The notes beneath the pieces are model-generated. The model was not told the DNA's origin and did no database searches. It was given only the letters and a program-made list of their open reading frames with translations. Shown piece by piece: positions 17,100 to 25,585 of a stretch of DNA of 35,731 bases. Source of the stretch: Ignavibacteria bacterium (lineage in GTDB: Bacteria > Bacteroidota > Ignavibacteria > UBA10030 > SZUA-254); the NCBI GenBank assembly GCA_016178595.1, contig JACOSY010000007.1:1-35731 (forward strand), in the 5' to 3' direction. Positions within the stretch are counted from its first letter, which is position 1, and each line of letters begins with the position of its first letter. A program made the position numbers and the translations under genes.

Positions 17100-17675
17100 A
17101 TGACTGCCGTGTCTGGAAAACTCACGTTCCACCCTTTCACCAAAGAACGCTGGAAAGATTTCGAACGACTCTTCGGCGAGCGTGGCGCGTGTGGAGGGTG
17201 CTGGTGCATGTCGTGGCGGCTTGCCCGCGCCAACTTCGAGCGGCAAAAAGGCGAGAAGAACAAGCGTGCCATGAAAGCTCTGGTCGCAAAGGGTGAGCAG
17301 ATTGGAATTATCGCGTACCAGAACGGGACGCCGGTTGGATGGTGCGCTGTTGCTCCGCGCGAAAAGTATGTGAAGCTCGAGAACGCCCGCGTCCTCAAGC
17401 GCATCGACGATAACCCGGTCTGGTCGATTCCCTGCTTCTTCATCGCCAAAGAGTTTCGCCGGCAAGGATTATCGGTCGAGATGCTGAAAGGCGTTGTCTC
17501 GCACTGTAAGAAGAATGGCGTGAAGATTTTGGAAGCGTATCCGATCATTCCCTATTCATCGAACATGCCGGCAGCGTTTGCGTGGACGGGGATTTTGTCT
17601 TCCTTCAAGAAGGCAGGATTTGTGGAAGAGAAACGTTGGTCGAAGGCGCGGCCGATTGTGCGGTATTATATTTGA
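17100..17675 (+). CDS. GNAT family N-acetyltransferase
   Basis: A 191-residue acetyltransferase. The ATG at 17100 follows the ABC-F stop by 14 bases, so cotranscription is likely. GACGGCWCMSWRLAR near residues 25-39 is the hallmark of a GNAT subgroup with a Cys-rich N-terminus. VGWCAVAPREKY is the central strand, and FFIAKEFRRQGLSVEMLKGV is the acetyl-CoA binding motif A (R-x-x-G form). A late KKAGFVEEKRWSKARPI ends the fold. The substrate is not predictable. The last codons (RPIVRYY) and stop are duplicated 301 bases downstream. Confidence 0.85.
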   Translation: MTAVSGKLTFHPFTKERWKDFERLFGERGACGGCWCMSWRLARANFERQKGEKNKRAMKALVAKGEQIGIIAYQNGTPVGWCAVAPREKYVKLENARVLKRIDDNPVWSIPCFFIAKEFRRQGLSVEMLKGVVSHCKKNGVKILEAYPIIPYSSNMPAAFAWTGILSSFKKAGFVEEKRWSKARPIVRYYI

Positions 17676-17976
17676 GCCAAAGGCGGTAGGACAGGACTCT
17701 GTCCTGTCCACGCAGGACAGAAAAGGATTTCTGTCTTACCAGACGGGAACTCACCCTATAGTCTCCCGCTTAAGAGCATAGCGGGACAAGCCTCTCTTAA
17801 GAAGAGAGGGACGCCAACGCTCCCCTTCTCTTTTTAAGTCGAAGATCCCGCCTACTTTGACGGGGAGAAGGGGCCGGGGGATGAGTTCCGAATAAAAACA
17901 TGACTGTACTCTCTCGCTCACAGAAGAAGATAAAATGCTTTTCATTGCCCGGCCGATTGTGCGGTATTATCTTTGA
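17646..17976. repeat. hairpin element flanked by a 30-bp direct repeat of the GNAT gene 3' end
   Basis: The end of the GNAT gene (17646-17675) recurs at 17947-17976 with 2 mismatches in 30; the perfect core is 21 bp. The second copy still reads RPIVRYYL and a stop. Between them are hairpins AGGACAG/CTGTCCT (17688-17705), CCCGCT/AGCGGG (17765-17785) and CCTCTCTT/AAGAGAGG (17791-17809), and a CCCCTTCTC/GAGAAGGGG pair further on. The string CTCACCCTAT (17750-17759) is shared with the element after ettA. No coding region is seen in 17676-17988. Confidence 0.78.
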
Positions 17977-17988
17977 TCGGTATTGCTC

Positions 17989-18017
17989 TTGACTTTTCCC
18001 CCAATCATTCCTATTTT
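17989..18017 (+). promoter_or_regulatory. predicted sigma70-type promoter for the DUF1801 gene
   Basis: TTGACT (17989-17994) and TATTTT (18012-18017) have a 17-base spacer. The predicted transcript would begin near 18024, which argues against the in-frame TTG at 17973 as the start codon. Confidence 0.5.
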
Positions 18018-18080
18018 GCTCACCATCTATCTGAAAAATCAATACGTGCTCTTGAATCTTTTTTCAAGAAAAGAAAACGG

Positions 18081-18512
18081 GTGAGCCGCTCTCCCGCAAA
18101 AAAGGTGAAACGCTCTCCGGCGAAGAAGGCGCCTACTGTCGATCAGTTCTTGCGGAAGTACCCGGTGAACATCAGGCAACTCGCGACGTCGCTGCGGACT
18201 CTTATCCGGCGAACAATGCCGGAGATCTCCGAAGCTGTCTATCCGGGATGGAAACTCATTGGCTACCGGATTCATACCGAAAAGCGGAGTCACTATTTCT
18301 GCTTCATCGCTCCCTTCGACGATTTCATCCATCTCGGCTTCGAGAATGGAACAATGCTCACCGACAACCACAAGATTCTTGCCGGCAACGGGAAACAAGT
18401 GCGACACGTGGTTATCCGCTCGTCAGCTGACATCAAGCGCGTACATCTTTCTCCGCTCATCGCCGAGGCTGCGATGATTGCACTGATGCGGGAATTGATC
18501 CAGCACCACTGA
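18081..18512 (+). CDS. DUF1801 (YdhG-like) protein with SPAKK-repeat basic N-terminus
   Basis: A DUF1801 protein of about 143 residues if it starts at GTG 18081. The domain begins at APTVDQFLRKYPVNIRQLA and includes ISEAVYPGWKLIGYRI, HYFCFIAPFDDFIHLGFENG and VRHVVIRSSADIK. The family resembles iron-chaperone YdhG and is of uncertain function. The frame stays open to a TTG at 17973, inside the duplicated GNAT tail, but a predicted promoter lies between, so the GTG is preferred. The N-terminus holds a tandem RSPAKK repeat, a basic S-P-x-K-K-like sequence of the kind that contacts DNA in histone H1 tails. It converges on the DUF5683 gene with a 15-base gap. Confidence 0.8.
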   Translation: MSRSPAKKVKRSPAKKAPTVDQFLRKYPVNIRQLATSLRTLIRRTMPEISEAVYPGWKLIGYRIHTEKRSHYFCFIAPFDDFIHLGFENGTMLTDNHKILAGNGKQVRHVVIRSSADIKRVHLSPLIAEAAMIALMRELIQHH

Positions 18513-18527
18513 CGCCACGGATTTCGT

Positions 18528-19121
18528 TTACAGGCGCAGTCGAATTGTGGCCGTTGCCTTCCGTGCCATTCTTCCATCCAATCCGAGATCGGAGCCCACA
18601 TCGAAATCAAATAAGCTCGCACCGACGTACGCATCCACGAGGTTCAAAAAATAGAGCGCACCGAGATACCACGCGAACTTGTCGCGTTCATCCCGATAAA
18701 AGTCACGAAGGTTGCGATACGTGTCGTTACCATTCGGCGTCATCGGTGCAATACTGCCGGTGTATTGATCGCGGAAGTCCTTGTAGTTATTGTTGAGCTT
18801 GATCCATTCTGAAATCCAGTATCCTCCCAACCCGATGATGATCGGCGTCTTCCAATAGTTTTCGTTGTAGATTTGACCCAGGCCTGGAACGGCGGCGGAA
18901 AGCCCCACGGCAACCCACGGTTTTTTCGCAGGTCTGTAGTGAAGTGTGTCGCTGAGTGCAAGCTGCGTTGTTGCAGCGAGCCTGAGTGAATCAGATGAAG
19001 GCAGAGGAGCCGTGATCGTCGTATCGAGTGCGGTGTGAACGGAATCCGATTGAGAGAGGCAGGGAAGGCTTACGAGAAACAAGGAACCGACAACGAACGA
19101 CCAGTGCGGAACACGTCTCAT
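18528..19121 (-). CDS. DUF5683 domain protein, exported
   Basis: A 197-residue protein with a signal peptide ending LSQ. A Ser/Thr/Leu-rich low-complexity stretch follows (about residues 25-65), then the DUF5683 core: AKKPWVAVGLSAAVPGLGQI, YNENYWKTPIIIGLGGYWIS and FYRDERDKFAWYLGALYFLN. The family is common in Bacteroidetes, Chlorobi and Ignavibacteria and its function is unknown; two hydrophobic segments suggest membrane association. It is the last gene of the parAB-ridA run and starts directly after the ridA stop codon with no gap. Confidence 0.85.
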   Translation of the reverse strand: MRRVPHWSFVVGSLFLVSLPCLSQSDSVHTALDTTITAPLPSSDSLRLAATTQLALSDTLHYRPAKKPWVAVGLSAAVPGLGQIYNENYWKTPIIIGLGGYWISEWIKLNNNYKDFRDQYTGSIAPMTPNGNDTYRNLRDFYRDERDKFAWYLGALYFLNLVDAYVGASLFDFDVGSDLGLDGRMARKATATIRLRL

Positions 19122-19514
19122 CTACTTATCGTCGACGACTGCAATCGCTTCGATTTCTACTTTCACATCTTTCGGAAGACGTGCAACTTCCACTGTCGAG
19201 CGCGCAGGAGGATTCTGGGAAAAGAATTCGCCGTAGACTTCGTTCATCGCGGCAAATTCATTTATGTCTTTCAGGAAGACCGTCGTTTTCACCACACTGC
19301 CAAGCGACGTCCCTGCTTCCTCGAATATCGCTTTGAGGTTTTGCATCACTTGGCGTGTCTGGACTTTGATGTCGCCCTGCACGACCTGTCCGGATTGCGG
19401 ATCGATGGCAACTTGACCCGCCGTAAACAGGAACGAACCTTTGGCAATGATCCCCTGACTGTAGGGGCCGATTGGCGCGGGTGCTTGCTTCGTGAGGACG
19501 GTGGATGCGGGCAT
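19122..19514 (-). CDS. ridA: RidA family enamine/imine deaminase
   Basis: A 130-residue protein of normal RidA (YjgF/YER057c/UK114) length. It hydrolyses reactive enamines and imines released by pyridoxal-phosphate enzymes, protecting other enzymes. Landmarks are [56 protein letters not shown] and [20 protein letters not shown]. The Arg in the PARS motif that binds the substrate carboxylate and the late Glu are present. It lies 12 bases after parB and abuts the DUF5683 gene. Confidence 0.95.
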   Translation of the reverse strand: MPASTVLTKQAPAPIGPYSQGIIAKGSFLFTAGQVAIDPQSGQVVQGDIKVQTRQVMQNLKAIFEEAGTSLGSVVKTTVFLKDINEFAAMNEVYGEFFSQNPPARSTVEVARLPKDVKVEIEAIAVVDDK

Positions 19515-19526
19515 GGCTGAGAAAAT

Positions 19527-20447
19527 TTAGCGTTCGATGGATGAGATAAGATCGAACAGGCGGCCCAGATCGTCCGTCGAATAGAACTCGATCATGATCT
19601 CCCCTTTGTCGCCGTCGTGTACGTTGACTTTTACTCTCGTTGCAAGAATTTGCTGCATCCGCTGTGCGAGGTCGTCGATGGCGCTGCCGGCAGTGCGCGG
19701 CCTGGGAGAAATTTTCTTGTGTGCTTTTTTTCCGACATCCCGCACAAGCTTTTCAACCTGCCGGACGTTCAAATCCTTTTTCACGATCTGCTCGAACAAC
19801 TTGAGCTGTACGCGGTCGTCGGGAATACCGACGAGTGCGCGGGCATGTCCCATCGTCAACCGACCTTTACGAAGCGCGTCTTGTATCGTCGTGGGCAGCT
19901 TAAGGAGGCGAAGGAAATTAACAACCGTCGTCCGATCCTTGCTGACTTTCTGCGCAATATCTTCGGCGCTCAATCCAACATCGTGCATAAGACGCTGGTA
20001 CGAAATTGCAATTTCGATGGAGTTGAGATGCTCACGCTGGAGGTTCTCGATCAATGCAAGCTCCAACATTTCAGACTCTGTCCGGACATCCAGAATGTAC
20101 GCAGGGATCGCGGTGAGTCCGAGTTCCTGTGATGCGCGTATCCGGCGCTCTCCGGAGATCAGATCGTACATTCCATCGCCGGCGCGGCGTACCGTCACCG
20201 CCTGGATAATTCCTTTCTGCCGGATGGACTCCTTCAGCTCATCGAGTGCCTGCTGGTCGAAGTCGGCGCGCGGCTGGAACGGATTTGGCCGGATCTTCGC
20301 AATTTCAATGTGCATTACTGAATCCGCGGCCGGCACCGATCCTGGCTGTGACGAAACTCGTGCCTGTGATGATTGTATCTCCTGCTCGGCGACAGGACGA
20401 ATGAGCGCCGACAATCCCTTCCCTAATCCGCCTTTCACTTTGGACAT
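19527..20447 (-). CDS. parB: chromosome-partitioning protein ParB
   Basis: A 306-residue ParB/Spo0J protein that binds parS, spreads as a CTP-dependent clamp and loads SMC. The N-terminus KGGLGKGLSALI recruits ParA. The CTPase/ParB domain shows IRPNPFQPRADFD, LDELKESIRQKGIIQAV and LISGERRIRASQELGL (the GERR motif that binds CTP). The helix-turn-helix includes LSAEDIAQKVSKDRTTVVNF. A C-terminal dimerisation region ends the chain. It follows parA with a 6-base gap. No parS site (TGTTTCACGTGAAACA) was seen in this window. Confidence 0.96.
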   Translation of the reverse strand: MSKVKGGLGKGLSALIRPVAEQEIQSSQARVSSQPGSVPAADSVMHIEIAKIRPNPFQPRADFDQQALDELKESIRQKGIIQAVTVRRAGDGMYDLISGERRIRASQELGLTAIPAYILDVRTESEMLELALIENLQREHLNSIEIAISYQRLMHDVGLSAEDIAQKVSKDRTTVVNFLRLLKLPTTIQDALRKGRLTMGHARALVGIPDDRVQLKLFEQIVKKDLNVRQVEKLVRDVGKKAHKKISPRPRTAGSAIDDLAQRMQQILATRVKVNVHDGDKGEIMIEFYSTDDLGRLFDLISSIER

Positions 20448-20453
20448 ATTCTC

Positions 20454-21257
20454 CTACGATACATGAGCCGTCACCGGAATCGGCGCGGTCTCTGGTTGTT
20501 GACGTCTGATGAACTCTTGTGCGAGTTCCATGTAATTACGCGCACCTGACGAGATCGCCTCGTAGAGAAGAACCGGCTTCCCGTAACTTGGCGCCTCGCT
20601 GAGTCTCACATTGCGCGAGATAATGGTGGAATATACTTTTGAACCAAAATACTTCCGCACTTCATCGACGATTTGATTCGAGAGCCGCAGCCGGCTATCG
20701 TACATCGTCATGAGCACGCCTTCGATCTCAAGCATCGGGTTCAAATTTTTCTTCACGATGTTGATCGTATTCAGGAGCTGGCCCAACCCTTCGAGCGCAT
20801 AATATTCGCATTGAACGGGAATCAAAACAGAGTCCGACGCAACGAGACTGTTCAGTGTGAGGAGTCCGAGCGAGGGTGGGCAATCGACGAAGATGTATTC
20901 ATACTCACCGCGCACTTTTTCGATCACCTCTTGCATGATACGCTCGCGATGCGGTATGTCCACCAACTCCACTTCCGCCCCGACAAGATTAATATGTGAA
21001 GGAAGGAGAGAGAGGAACGGCATTTCGGTCTTGACGATCACTTCGTGAGGATCGACCTCATTGATGAGCGCATCATAGACGCTCTTTCCCGTTGTTCGAT
21101 GATCGACGCCAAGCCCGCTCGTCGTGTTTGCCTGCGGGTCGGTATCGATCAGGAGTGTCGGGAATTCTGCTACGGCGATGCCCGCCGCCAGATTGATGGC
21201 GGTGGTTGTTTTTCCGACACCGCCTTTTTGATTTGCGATTGTGATAACTTTAGCCAT
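20454..21257 (-). CDS. parA: chromosome-partitioning ATPase ParA
   Basis: A 267-residue Soj/ParA ATPase that works with ParB to segregate origins. The deviant Walker [19 protein letters not shown] is at the N-terminus, [13 protein letters not shown] is the A' motif, and [15 protein letters not shown] carries Walker B. The ATG overlaps the stop of the CopD-like gene by 8 bases (21250-21257), so the two are translationally coupled. A predicted promoter upstream of the CopD-like gene would serve the run copD-like - parA - parB - ridA - DUF5683. Confidence 0.97.
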   Translation of the reverse strand: MAKVITIANQKGGVGKTTTAINLAAGIAVAEFPTLLIDTDPQANTTSGLGVDHRTTGKSVYDALINEVDPHEVIVKTEMPFLSLLPSHINLVGAEVELVDIPHRERIMQEVIEKVRGEYEYIFVDCPPSLGLLTLNSLVASDSVLIPVQCEYYALEGLGQLLNTINIVKKNLNPMLEIEGVLMTMYDSRLRLSNQIVDEVRKYFGSKVYSTIISRNVRLSEAPSYGKPVLLYEAISSGARNYMELAQEFIRRQQPETAPIPVTAHVS

Positions 21258-21729
21258 AGACTTGCATCGCAGCGGCCAGGAGCAGCGCAGCGATTCCTAA
21301 GACAATACTGATCTTCCGAAATTGATCGAGACGGCGGCGGTACAGTTCCGCTTTTTCATTGAAGCCGCCATTCGATGAAGGCGTTTCCAGATACTTCAAC
21401 ATCCGCGCATAGCCGAATGCATAGAACATCATCAGCACAAATATGAGCTGTTTCGACGCGAGGAGAACCGACCACCGGTCTTGATACCGGAACCACACGA
21501 ATCGCGGGTTCAACAGCATCAGGAGAACGCCCGTAATCAGCATTGTCCACGCGCTCATCCACACGAACGCCACAAAGCGCTTGTGTACTTTGCGCATCGC
21601 GGCTTTAGCAAGCTCGCCTTCAAACTGGATGATGGGCGCAGCAACCGCGCTCTGAAACATCAAGCCCCCAAGCCACACAACGATGCCGAAGACGTGCATG
21701 CTTCGGCAAACCCAGAGTACAAAATCCAA
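21250..21729 (-). CDS. CopD-like four-helix membrane protein
   Basis: A 159-residue inner-membrane protein with four hydrophobic segments (about residues 5-28, 50-72, 85-107 and 135-157). The opening [17 protein letters not shown] matches the CopD/DUF2269-type motif (H-x-x-x-x-x-x-W-x-G-G), where His may bind haem or copper. The function is not established. It is the first gene of the parAB run and its stop overlaps the parA start. Confidence 0.7.
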   Translation of the reverse strand: MDFVLWVCRSMHVFGIVVWLGGLMFQSAVAAPIIQFEGELAKAAMRKVHKRFVAFVWMSAWTMLITGVLLMLLNPRFVWFRYQDRWSVLLASKQLIFVLMMFYAFGYARMLKYLETPSSNGGFNEKAELYRRRLDQFRKISIVLGIAALLLAAAMQVYG

Positions 21730-21784
21730 AATTCAATGTTGAATCTGTGATAAAACTGTGACGGTACCGCTTTGTAATGCGTGC

Positions 21785-21813
21785 AATATAAAATTTTTTC
21801 GGAGAGAAAGCAA
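21785..21813 (-). promoter_or_regulatory. predicted promoter for the copD-like - parAB - ridA run
   Basis: On the minus strand TTGCTT (21808-21813) and TATATT (21785-21790) are 17 bases apart, about 56 bases before the CopD-like ATG. Confidence 0.55.
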
Positions 21814-21826
21814 CGGCTACAGAAAT

Positions 21827-22312
21827 TCACTGATCGACCACACGTGCTTCGCCAGGAAGCGATGTCGATGGCTGTGTATCTTCTGTCATTTTCGGAGCGG
21901 AAACAAAGAACACGTACAGGCTAAGTACCAACAGGCCGACATCTTCAAGCACCTTTCCCCACCCCACCGGCGTTGCATGTGAAGGTCCGAAGCAGCCGCA
22001 ATCGATTTTGAGTTCTCTCAAGAGCGCCGAAATCAGTGCAACGACAAAAACCGCGAGAAGCCCTGAAAGAAGAGCGGAGCTTGCCCGTACGAAAACTCCC
22101 GCAATCAGGAACAGGCCGCACACCAGCTCGACCCACGGAATGACAAGCGCGAAAACATTGATAACGTATGTCGGAATGAGTTTGTATGCTTCAACTGAGA
22201 TGGCGAATGTTTCCGGGATCGCGATCTTTTCGATTGCCGCGATAACGAACACTACGCCGAGAAAACACCGGACGAGTAGAACCACATATGGATGTGCGAG
22301 GATTCTCTTCAT
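21827..22312 (-). CDS. MauE/DoxX-family redox-associated membrane protein
   Basis: A 161-residue protein with four membrane segments in the MauE arrangement: LLVRCFLGVVFVIAAIEKI, VINVFALVIPWVELVCGLFL, LSGLLAVFVVALISALL and VLEDVGLLVLSLYVFFV. The motif IDCGCFG near residue 108 is the Cys pair typical of MauE-like proteins, which help exported proteins form disulfides or mature. It lies 9 bases after the rhodanese gene; these two families are often neighbours, and together they suggest a thiol/sulfur redox function at the membrane. Confidence 0.88.
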   Translation of the reverse strand: MKRILAHPYVVLLVRCFLGVVFVIAAIEKIAIPETFAISVEAYKLIPTYVINVFALVIPWVELVCGLFLIAGVFVRASSALLSGLLAVFVVALISALLRELKIDCGCFGPSHATPVGWGKVLEDVGLLVLSLYVFFVSAPKMTEDTQPSTSLPGEARVVDQ

Positions 22313-22321
22313 AACGTTAAC

Positions 22322-23008
22322 CTACCATTGCACCGTTGTCGAATCGACGGGCATCTTCGCTTTTTCCCAGCCGTCCCATCCATCGTCGTAGAGATAGAGA
22401 TTTGTGAATCCGATGGCGGTCAGAAAATCCGCCGCCATCCTTCCGAGGTGACAATCGGGATTATTGCAATAGAGTACGATGAGCGTATCGCGCGGGATGG
22501 TGACAAGCTGTTCGAAGCGCTGATCGGCTTCAAGTCCGTAGAGATTGCGCGCTCCTTTTACGTGTCCTTTCCGGTACCCTTCGGCGTCACGGTCATCGAA
22601 GATCACCGGTTTCGCCTGCGCCATGAGTCGCTTGAATTGATCGAGCGTGATAATACGAAAAACATCCTTCTTCGTTTCTTGTTTTCGTTCTCCGGCAACA
22701 GTGGCAGCCACGGAATCGGGATTCTTGAGTGCGCGATCGTGTTCCGGCGCGATCACCTTCACGTCGGTATGATCGTCCTTTGTTGATTCCGGAGTTTGTC
22801 CCTCATTGCCTGCAGTCGACGCCGAATCTTTTCGTTGGGGAAAGGATGAGAAGAGCGCCGAGTCCGACACCGACACCTTTTCCACTTCCTTCCGAACGAG
22901 CGGAATACTTTTGCTGTTGAAGATATTGAACGTGAATGCGAGGAAGATGCTCGTGCCAAGCACGATCGCAATATCTCGAATCAATGGCCGTTGGGAATTC
23001 ATGTTCAC
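22322..23008 (-). CDS. membrane-anchored rhodanese-domain protein
   Basis: A 228-residue protein. One N-terminal transmembrane helix (IAIVLGTSIFLAFTFNIF, about 12-29) is followed by a long Ser/Glu/Lys-rich linker. A rhodanese domain runs from about residue 115: FKRLMAQAKPVIFDDRDAEG, YRKGHVKGARNLYG and the active-site loop VLYCNNPDCHLGRMAADFL. Two Cys lie in the loop (YC and DCH). The domain would transfer sulfane sulfur outside the cytoplasm. It follows fmt by 3 bases and precedes MauE by 9, so def-fmt-rhodanese-mauE form one run. Confidence 0.85.
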   Translation of the reverse strand: MNMNSQRPLIRDIAIVLGTSIFLAFTFNIFNSKSIPLVRKEVEKVSVSDSALFSSFPQRKDSASTAGNEGQTPESTKDDHTDVKVIAPEHDRALKNPDSVAATVAGERKQETKKDVFRIITLDQFKRLMAQAKPVIFDDRDAEGYRKGHVKGARNLYGLEADQRFEQLVTIPRDTLIVLYCNNPDCHLGRMAADFLTAIGFTNLYLYDDGWDGWEKAKMPVDSTTVQW

Positions 23009-23011
23009 TTG

Positions 23012-23935
23012 CTACTGAAATTTCTTTCCTAATTGTAAAGGATACCCGCGAAGGAATTCTGCCGCCGGGAGCCGCCGTTTTCCCTCCTGCTGAAGTTCCA
23101 CAATCTCAATTGCACCATCACCGGTATTCACGATCAACTTCGTGTCTGCACATACGATTTCACCGGGACTCCCATTCCCGTGGGCGACAGCCCGACGCGA
23201 GCGATACAGTTTCAAGAATGTGGCGTCGTAGCAGGTGAACGCAGCCGGCCGCGGTGAAAGTCCGCGAATAAAATTGTGTACTTCGGCGGCGCTCTTCGTC
23301 CAATCGACGCGGCAATGCTCTTTGAAAATCTTCGGCGCGGGTATTGCGAGCAAATTATCCTGCGGTTTGGGCGATGCCTTTCCCGTTTCGATCAATCGTA
23401 CGGTGTGAAGAACGATCTCGGCACCGACCTCGGCAAGCCTGTCGTGCAGCTCACCCGCCGTCTCATCCTCGTTGATCGGGACGCGCGCCTGGAGAATAAC
23501 GCCGCCCGTATCGACCGACTGTTGCAACAAGAATGTCGTCACGCCGGTTTCTTTTTCCCCGTTGATGATCGCCCAATTGATCGGCGCCGCGCCACGATAC
23601 TTGGGGAGAAGCGATGCATGCAGATTGAACGCGCCGCACCGAGGGATCATAAACACTTCGAACGGTAAAATCCGAAATGCAACCACAATGAACAGATCGG
23701 GAGCGAGCGTTCGGAGCTGCATGATGAATGCGGGATCTTTCAGTTGTTCCGGCTGGAGAACCGCAAGCCGATGTGCAAGCGCAAACTCCTTCACGGGCGA
23801 TGGCGTCATCACTTGCCCGCGTCCCGCCGGCTTATCCGGCACTGTGACGACAGCAGCAATCTGGTACCGGTTCTCAACGAGAATGTTGAGACTGGGGATT
23901 GCAAATTCCGGGGTTCCCATAAACACGATCCGCAT
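23012..23935 (-). CDS. fmt: methionyl-tRNA formyltransferase
   Basis: A 307-residue enzyme, close to the usual length. It formylates Met-tRNAfMet using 10-formyl-tetrahydrofolate. The N-terminus MRIVFMGTPEFAIPSLNIL is standard. Catalytic Asn-His-Asp positions are visible in FNLHASLLPKYRGAAPINWA and the later QSVDTGGVIL. The C-terminal tRNA-binding domain includes VHNFIRGLSPRPAAFT. It lies 39 bases after def, the usual pairing. Confidence 0.96.
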   Translation of the reverse strand: MRIVFMGTPEFAIPSLNILVENRYQIAAVVTVPDKPAGRGQVMTPSPVKEFALAHRLAVLQPEQLKDPAFIMQLRTLAPDLFIVVAFRILPFEVFMIPRCGAFNLHASLLPKYRGAAPINWAIINGEKETGVTTFLLQQSVDTGGVILQARVPINEDETAGELHDRLAEVGAEIVLHTVRLIETGKASPKPQDNLLAIPAPKIFKEHCRVDWTKSAAEVHNFIRGLSPRPAAFTCYDATFLKLYRSRRAVAHGNGSPGEIVCADTKLIVNTGDGAIEIVELQQEGKRRLPAAEFLRGYPLQLGKKFQ

Positions 23936-23974
23936 CGGCTGTTATCGTATATGCGTGGCTGGTGTGCCGGGGAA

Positions 23975-24532
23975 TTAGACTTCGACGGTCACCGACGTGA
24001 CCACAGGGTATGAAACTTCCATCTCGCTGCGCCGAATCTTCTTGAGCTCTTCATTGTGTGCTTTCCGCATCTTGGGAGAAAGATGATCGAGGAAAAGGAT
24101 ACCATTGATGTGATCGATTTCGTGGAGGATGACGCGACCGAGCAGCCCGGAAACCTCAAGCGTGACTTCCTCGAAATTCATATCTTTGAATCGCACTGTG
24201 ATTCGCTCGGCACGCTCCACTTCGTCCCGGACGTCGGGAATGCTGAGGCATCCCTCCTCGATCACCCACGTGCCTTCTTGCTCGAAGACTTCCGGATTGA
24301 TGAGCACCAATGGTTTCGTGTCTTTATATTCCTCCACGTCCGAAATATCAATCACAATGACGCGGCGGAGACTGCCGACCTGGTTCGCCGCAAGCCCGAT
24401 GCCGTTGGCCTTCCGCATCGTCTCGAACATATCCATGACGAGCTTGATGATTTCATCATCAATTTTGTGGACTGCCTTTGCTTTCTTGCGGAGGACGCTT
24501 GTACCGTATGTATAAATAGGAAGAACTGCCAT
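23975..24532 (-). CDS. def: peptide deformylase
   Basis: A 185-residue metalloenzyme that removes the N-formyl group from new proteins. The three motifs are present: GIGLAANQVG (motif 1), EEGCLSIP (motif 2, with the metal-binding Cys) and VILHEIDHINGILFLD (motif 3, HExxH). The ATG at 24532 is chosen over an upstream in-frame TTG because MAVLPIYTYG is the normal N-terminus. A predicted promoter lies 36 bases upstream and would drive def, fmt, the rhodanese gene and mauE. Confidence 0.97.
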   Translation of the reverse strand: MAVLPIYTYGTSVLRKKAKAVHKIDDEIIKLVMDMFETMRKANGIGLAANQVGSLRRVIVIDISDVEEYKDTKPLVLINPEVFEQEGTWVIEEGCLSIPDVRDEVERAERITVRFKDMNFEEVTLEVSGLLGRVILHEIDHINGILFLDHLSPKMRKAHNEELKKIRRSEMEVSYPVVTSVTVEV

Positions 24533-24567
24533 GTCGGGATCGTGAGGACGAATCAAAACTTATCGTC

Positions 24568-24596
24568 AATATAATTATCCAACAGACGAAAAACAA
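24568..24596 (-). promoter_or_regulatory. predicted promoter for the def-fmt run
   Basis: On the minus strand TTGTTT (24591-24596) and TATATT (24568-24573) are separated by 17 bases, in the gap before def. No gene is seen in the gap 24533-24682. Confidence 0.55.
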
Positions 24597-24682
24597 GGAA
24601 TGGAATTATGGGGTAGTGCTCAAGTTTGCTTTTTCGGGGAGGGATGAATGACAAGAAGGCAGGCGCGGGTTCGGCGGGAGGA

Positions 24683-25234
24683 CTATCTTTTCTTGTGTCT
24701 TCCGCGATGCTTGGCGTTTTCGATTTCGCGAAAGTTGGTTTTCTGTTCTGGTCGCATTCCATATCTGCGATTAAATTCTTCAACGAAGTCAATTCTCGTC
24801 GATGATGGAACCACAAAACTCATGCAAGTAAACCCCTCGTGGTTTGTAATTGCAAAATCTCCCATTCCAATGATGTCCATCCCAAGAAGTAAATCGACAT
24901 CCGTCGTAATAATCCCTTTGGTCACACCCAACCCAATTACTTCAAGATTATTTGGCAATCCAATGTTGACGAGATATGTATTCACATTACGGACGAGACC
25001 ATTGGCGGTGTGTACATCGGTTTGTCCAGATGCTGCAAGACCAAGTTCCATAATCACTTTTTCTGTAATAACAGAAGCAGATGCACCAGTATCCCAGATA
25101 GCTTTGTAACCTCTGAACTGGGGATGGACTCCACCTTGCGCAGGATCAAAAGCCTCGCTAACGGAAACATCGTTTATCAGGACATTCGTGATTCCAGGAT
25201 AACGAGTCGTGAAGCATCGCGAGTTTCTGTTCAT
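24683..25234 (-). CDS. retropepsin-like aspartic protease
   Basis: About 183 residues from ATG 25234. The flap-type beta domain carries AIWDTGASASVITEKVIMEL, with the catalytic D-T-G-A, and later VDLLLGMDIIGMGDFAITN, the usual L-L-G-M-D segment of single-domain bacterial retropepsins that work as dimers. A Lys/Arg-rich tail (KHRGRHKKR) ends it. The frame is open further upstream (to 25339), but that part overlaps the small gene before it, and the ATG leaves a 16-base gap. It appears paired with the small gene at 25251. By eye this pair is A/T-richer than its neighbours. Substrate and role are unknown. Confidence 0.8.
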   Translation of the reverse strand: MNRNSRCFTTRYPGITNVLINDVSVSEAFDPAQGGVHPQFRGYKAIWDTGASASVITEKVIMELGLAASGQTDVHTANGLVRNVNTYLVNIGLPNNLEVIGLGVTKGIITTDVDLLLGMDIIGMGDFAITNHEGFTCMSFVVPSSTRIDFVEEFNRRYGMRPEQKTNFREIENAKHRGRHKKR

Positions 25235-25250
25235 TGAGGGAAGTCCCCAA

Positions 25251-25493
25251 TTATTCCCGTCGGATATCAACTCTTGAATGAAATGTTTGTGTGTAACCGG
25301 CTGAACCTGGAGTGACGTGTTGAATGAGGAAAGTACCAACAGCGTGGTTTTTTTTTGTTTCTGTATATGCTTCTAACTCAGAGTTGTAAGCACCCAAAAC
25401 TTTTTCATCCTTGATTACAACATACTTGTTGTTGTACTCTTGAACTAATTCTGTTTGATGTTCGCGGTAGTATTTGAATTCTTTTTCCAGCAT
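25251..25493 (-). CDS. small conserved-looking protein upstream of the retropepsin
   Basis: An 80-residue protein, MLEKEFKYYREHQTELVQEY at the start, with KYVVIKDEKVLGAYNSELEA and FLIQHVTPGSAGYTQTFHSR. This resembles small DUF5678-like proteins often seen just before retropepsin-like proteases. AAGGAA sits next to the ATG as ribosome site. No signal peptide or membrane segment is seen. It may be a partner, substrate or regulator of the protease; that is inference from adjacency only. Confidence 0.75.
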   Translation of the reverse strand: MLEKEFKYYREHQTELVQEYNNKYVVIKDEKVLGAYNSELEAYTETKKNHAVGTFLIQHVTPGSAGYTQTFHSRVDIRRE

Positions 25494-25585
25494 TTCCTTG
25501 CCCTTCCTATTTGAAATGTAGCGAAAAAGGACTTAAGAATCAAAGACCTTGTGATTCAGGTTTACAACGCAGATAATCAGAAAAT

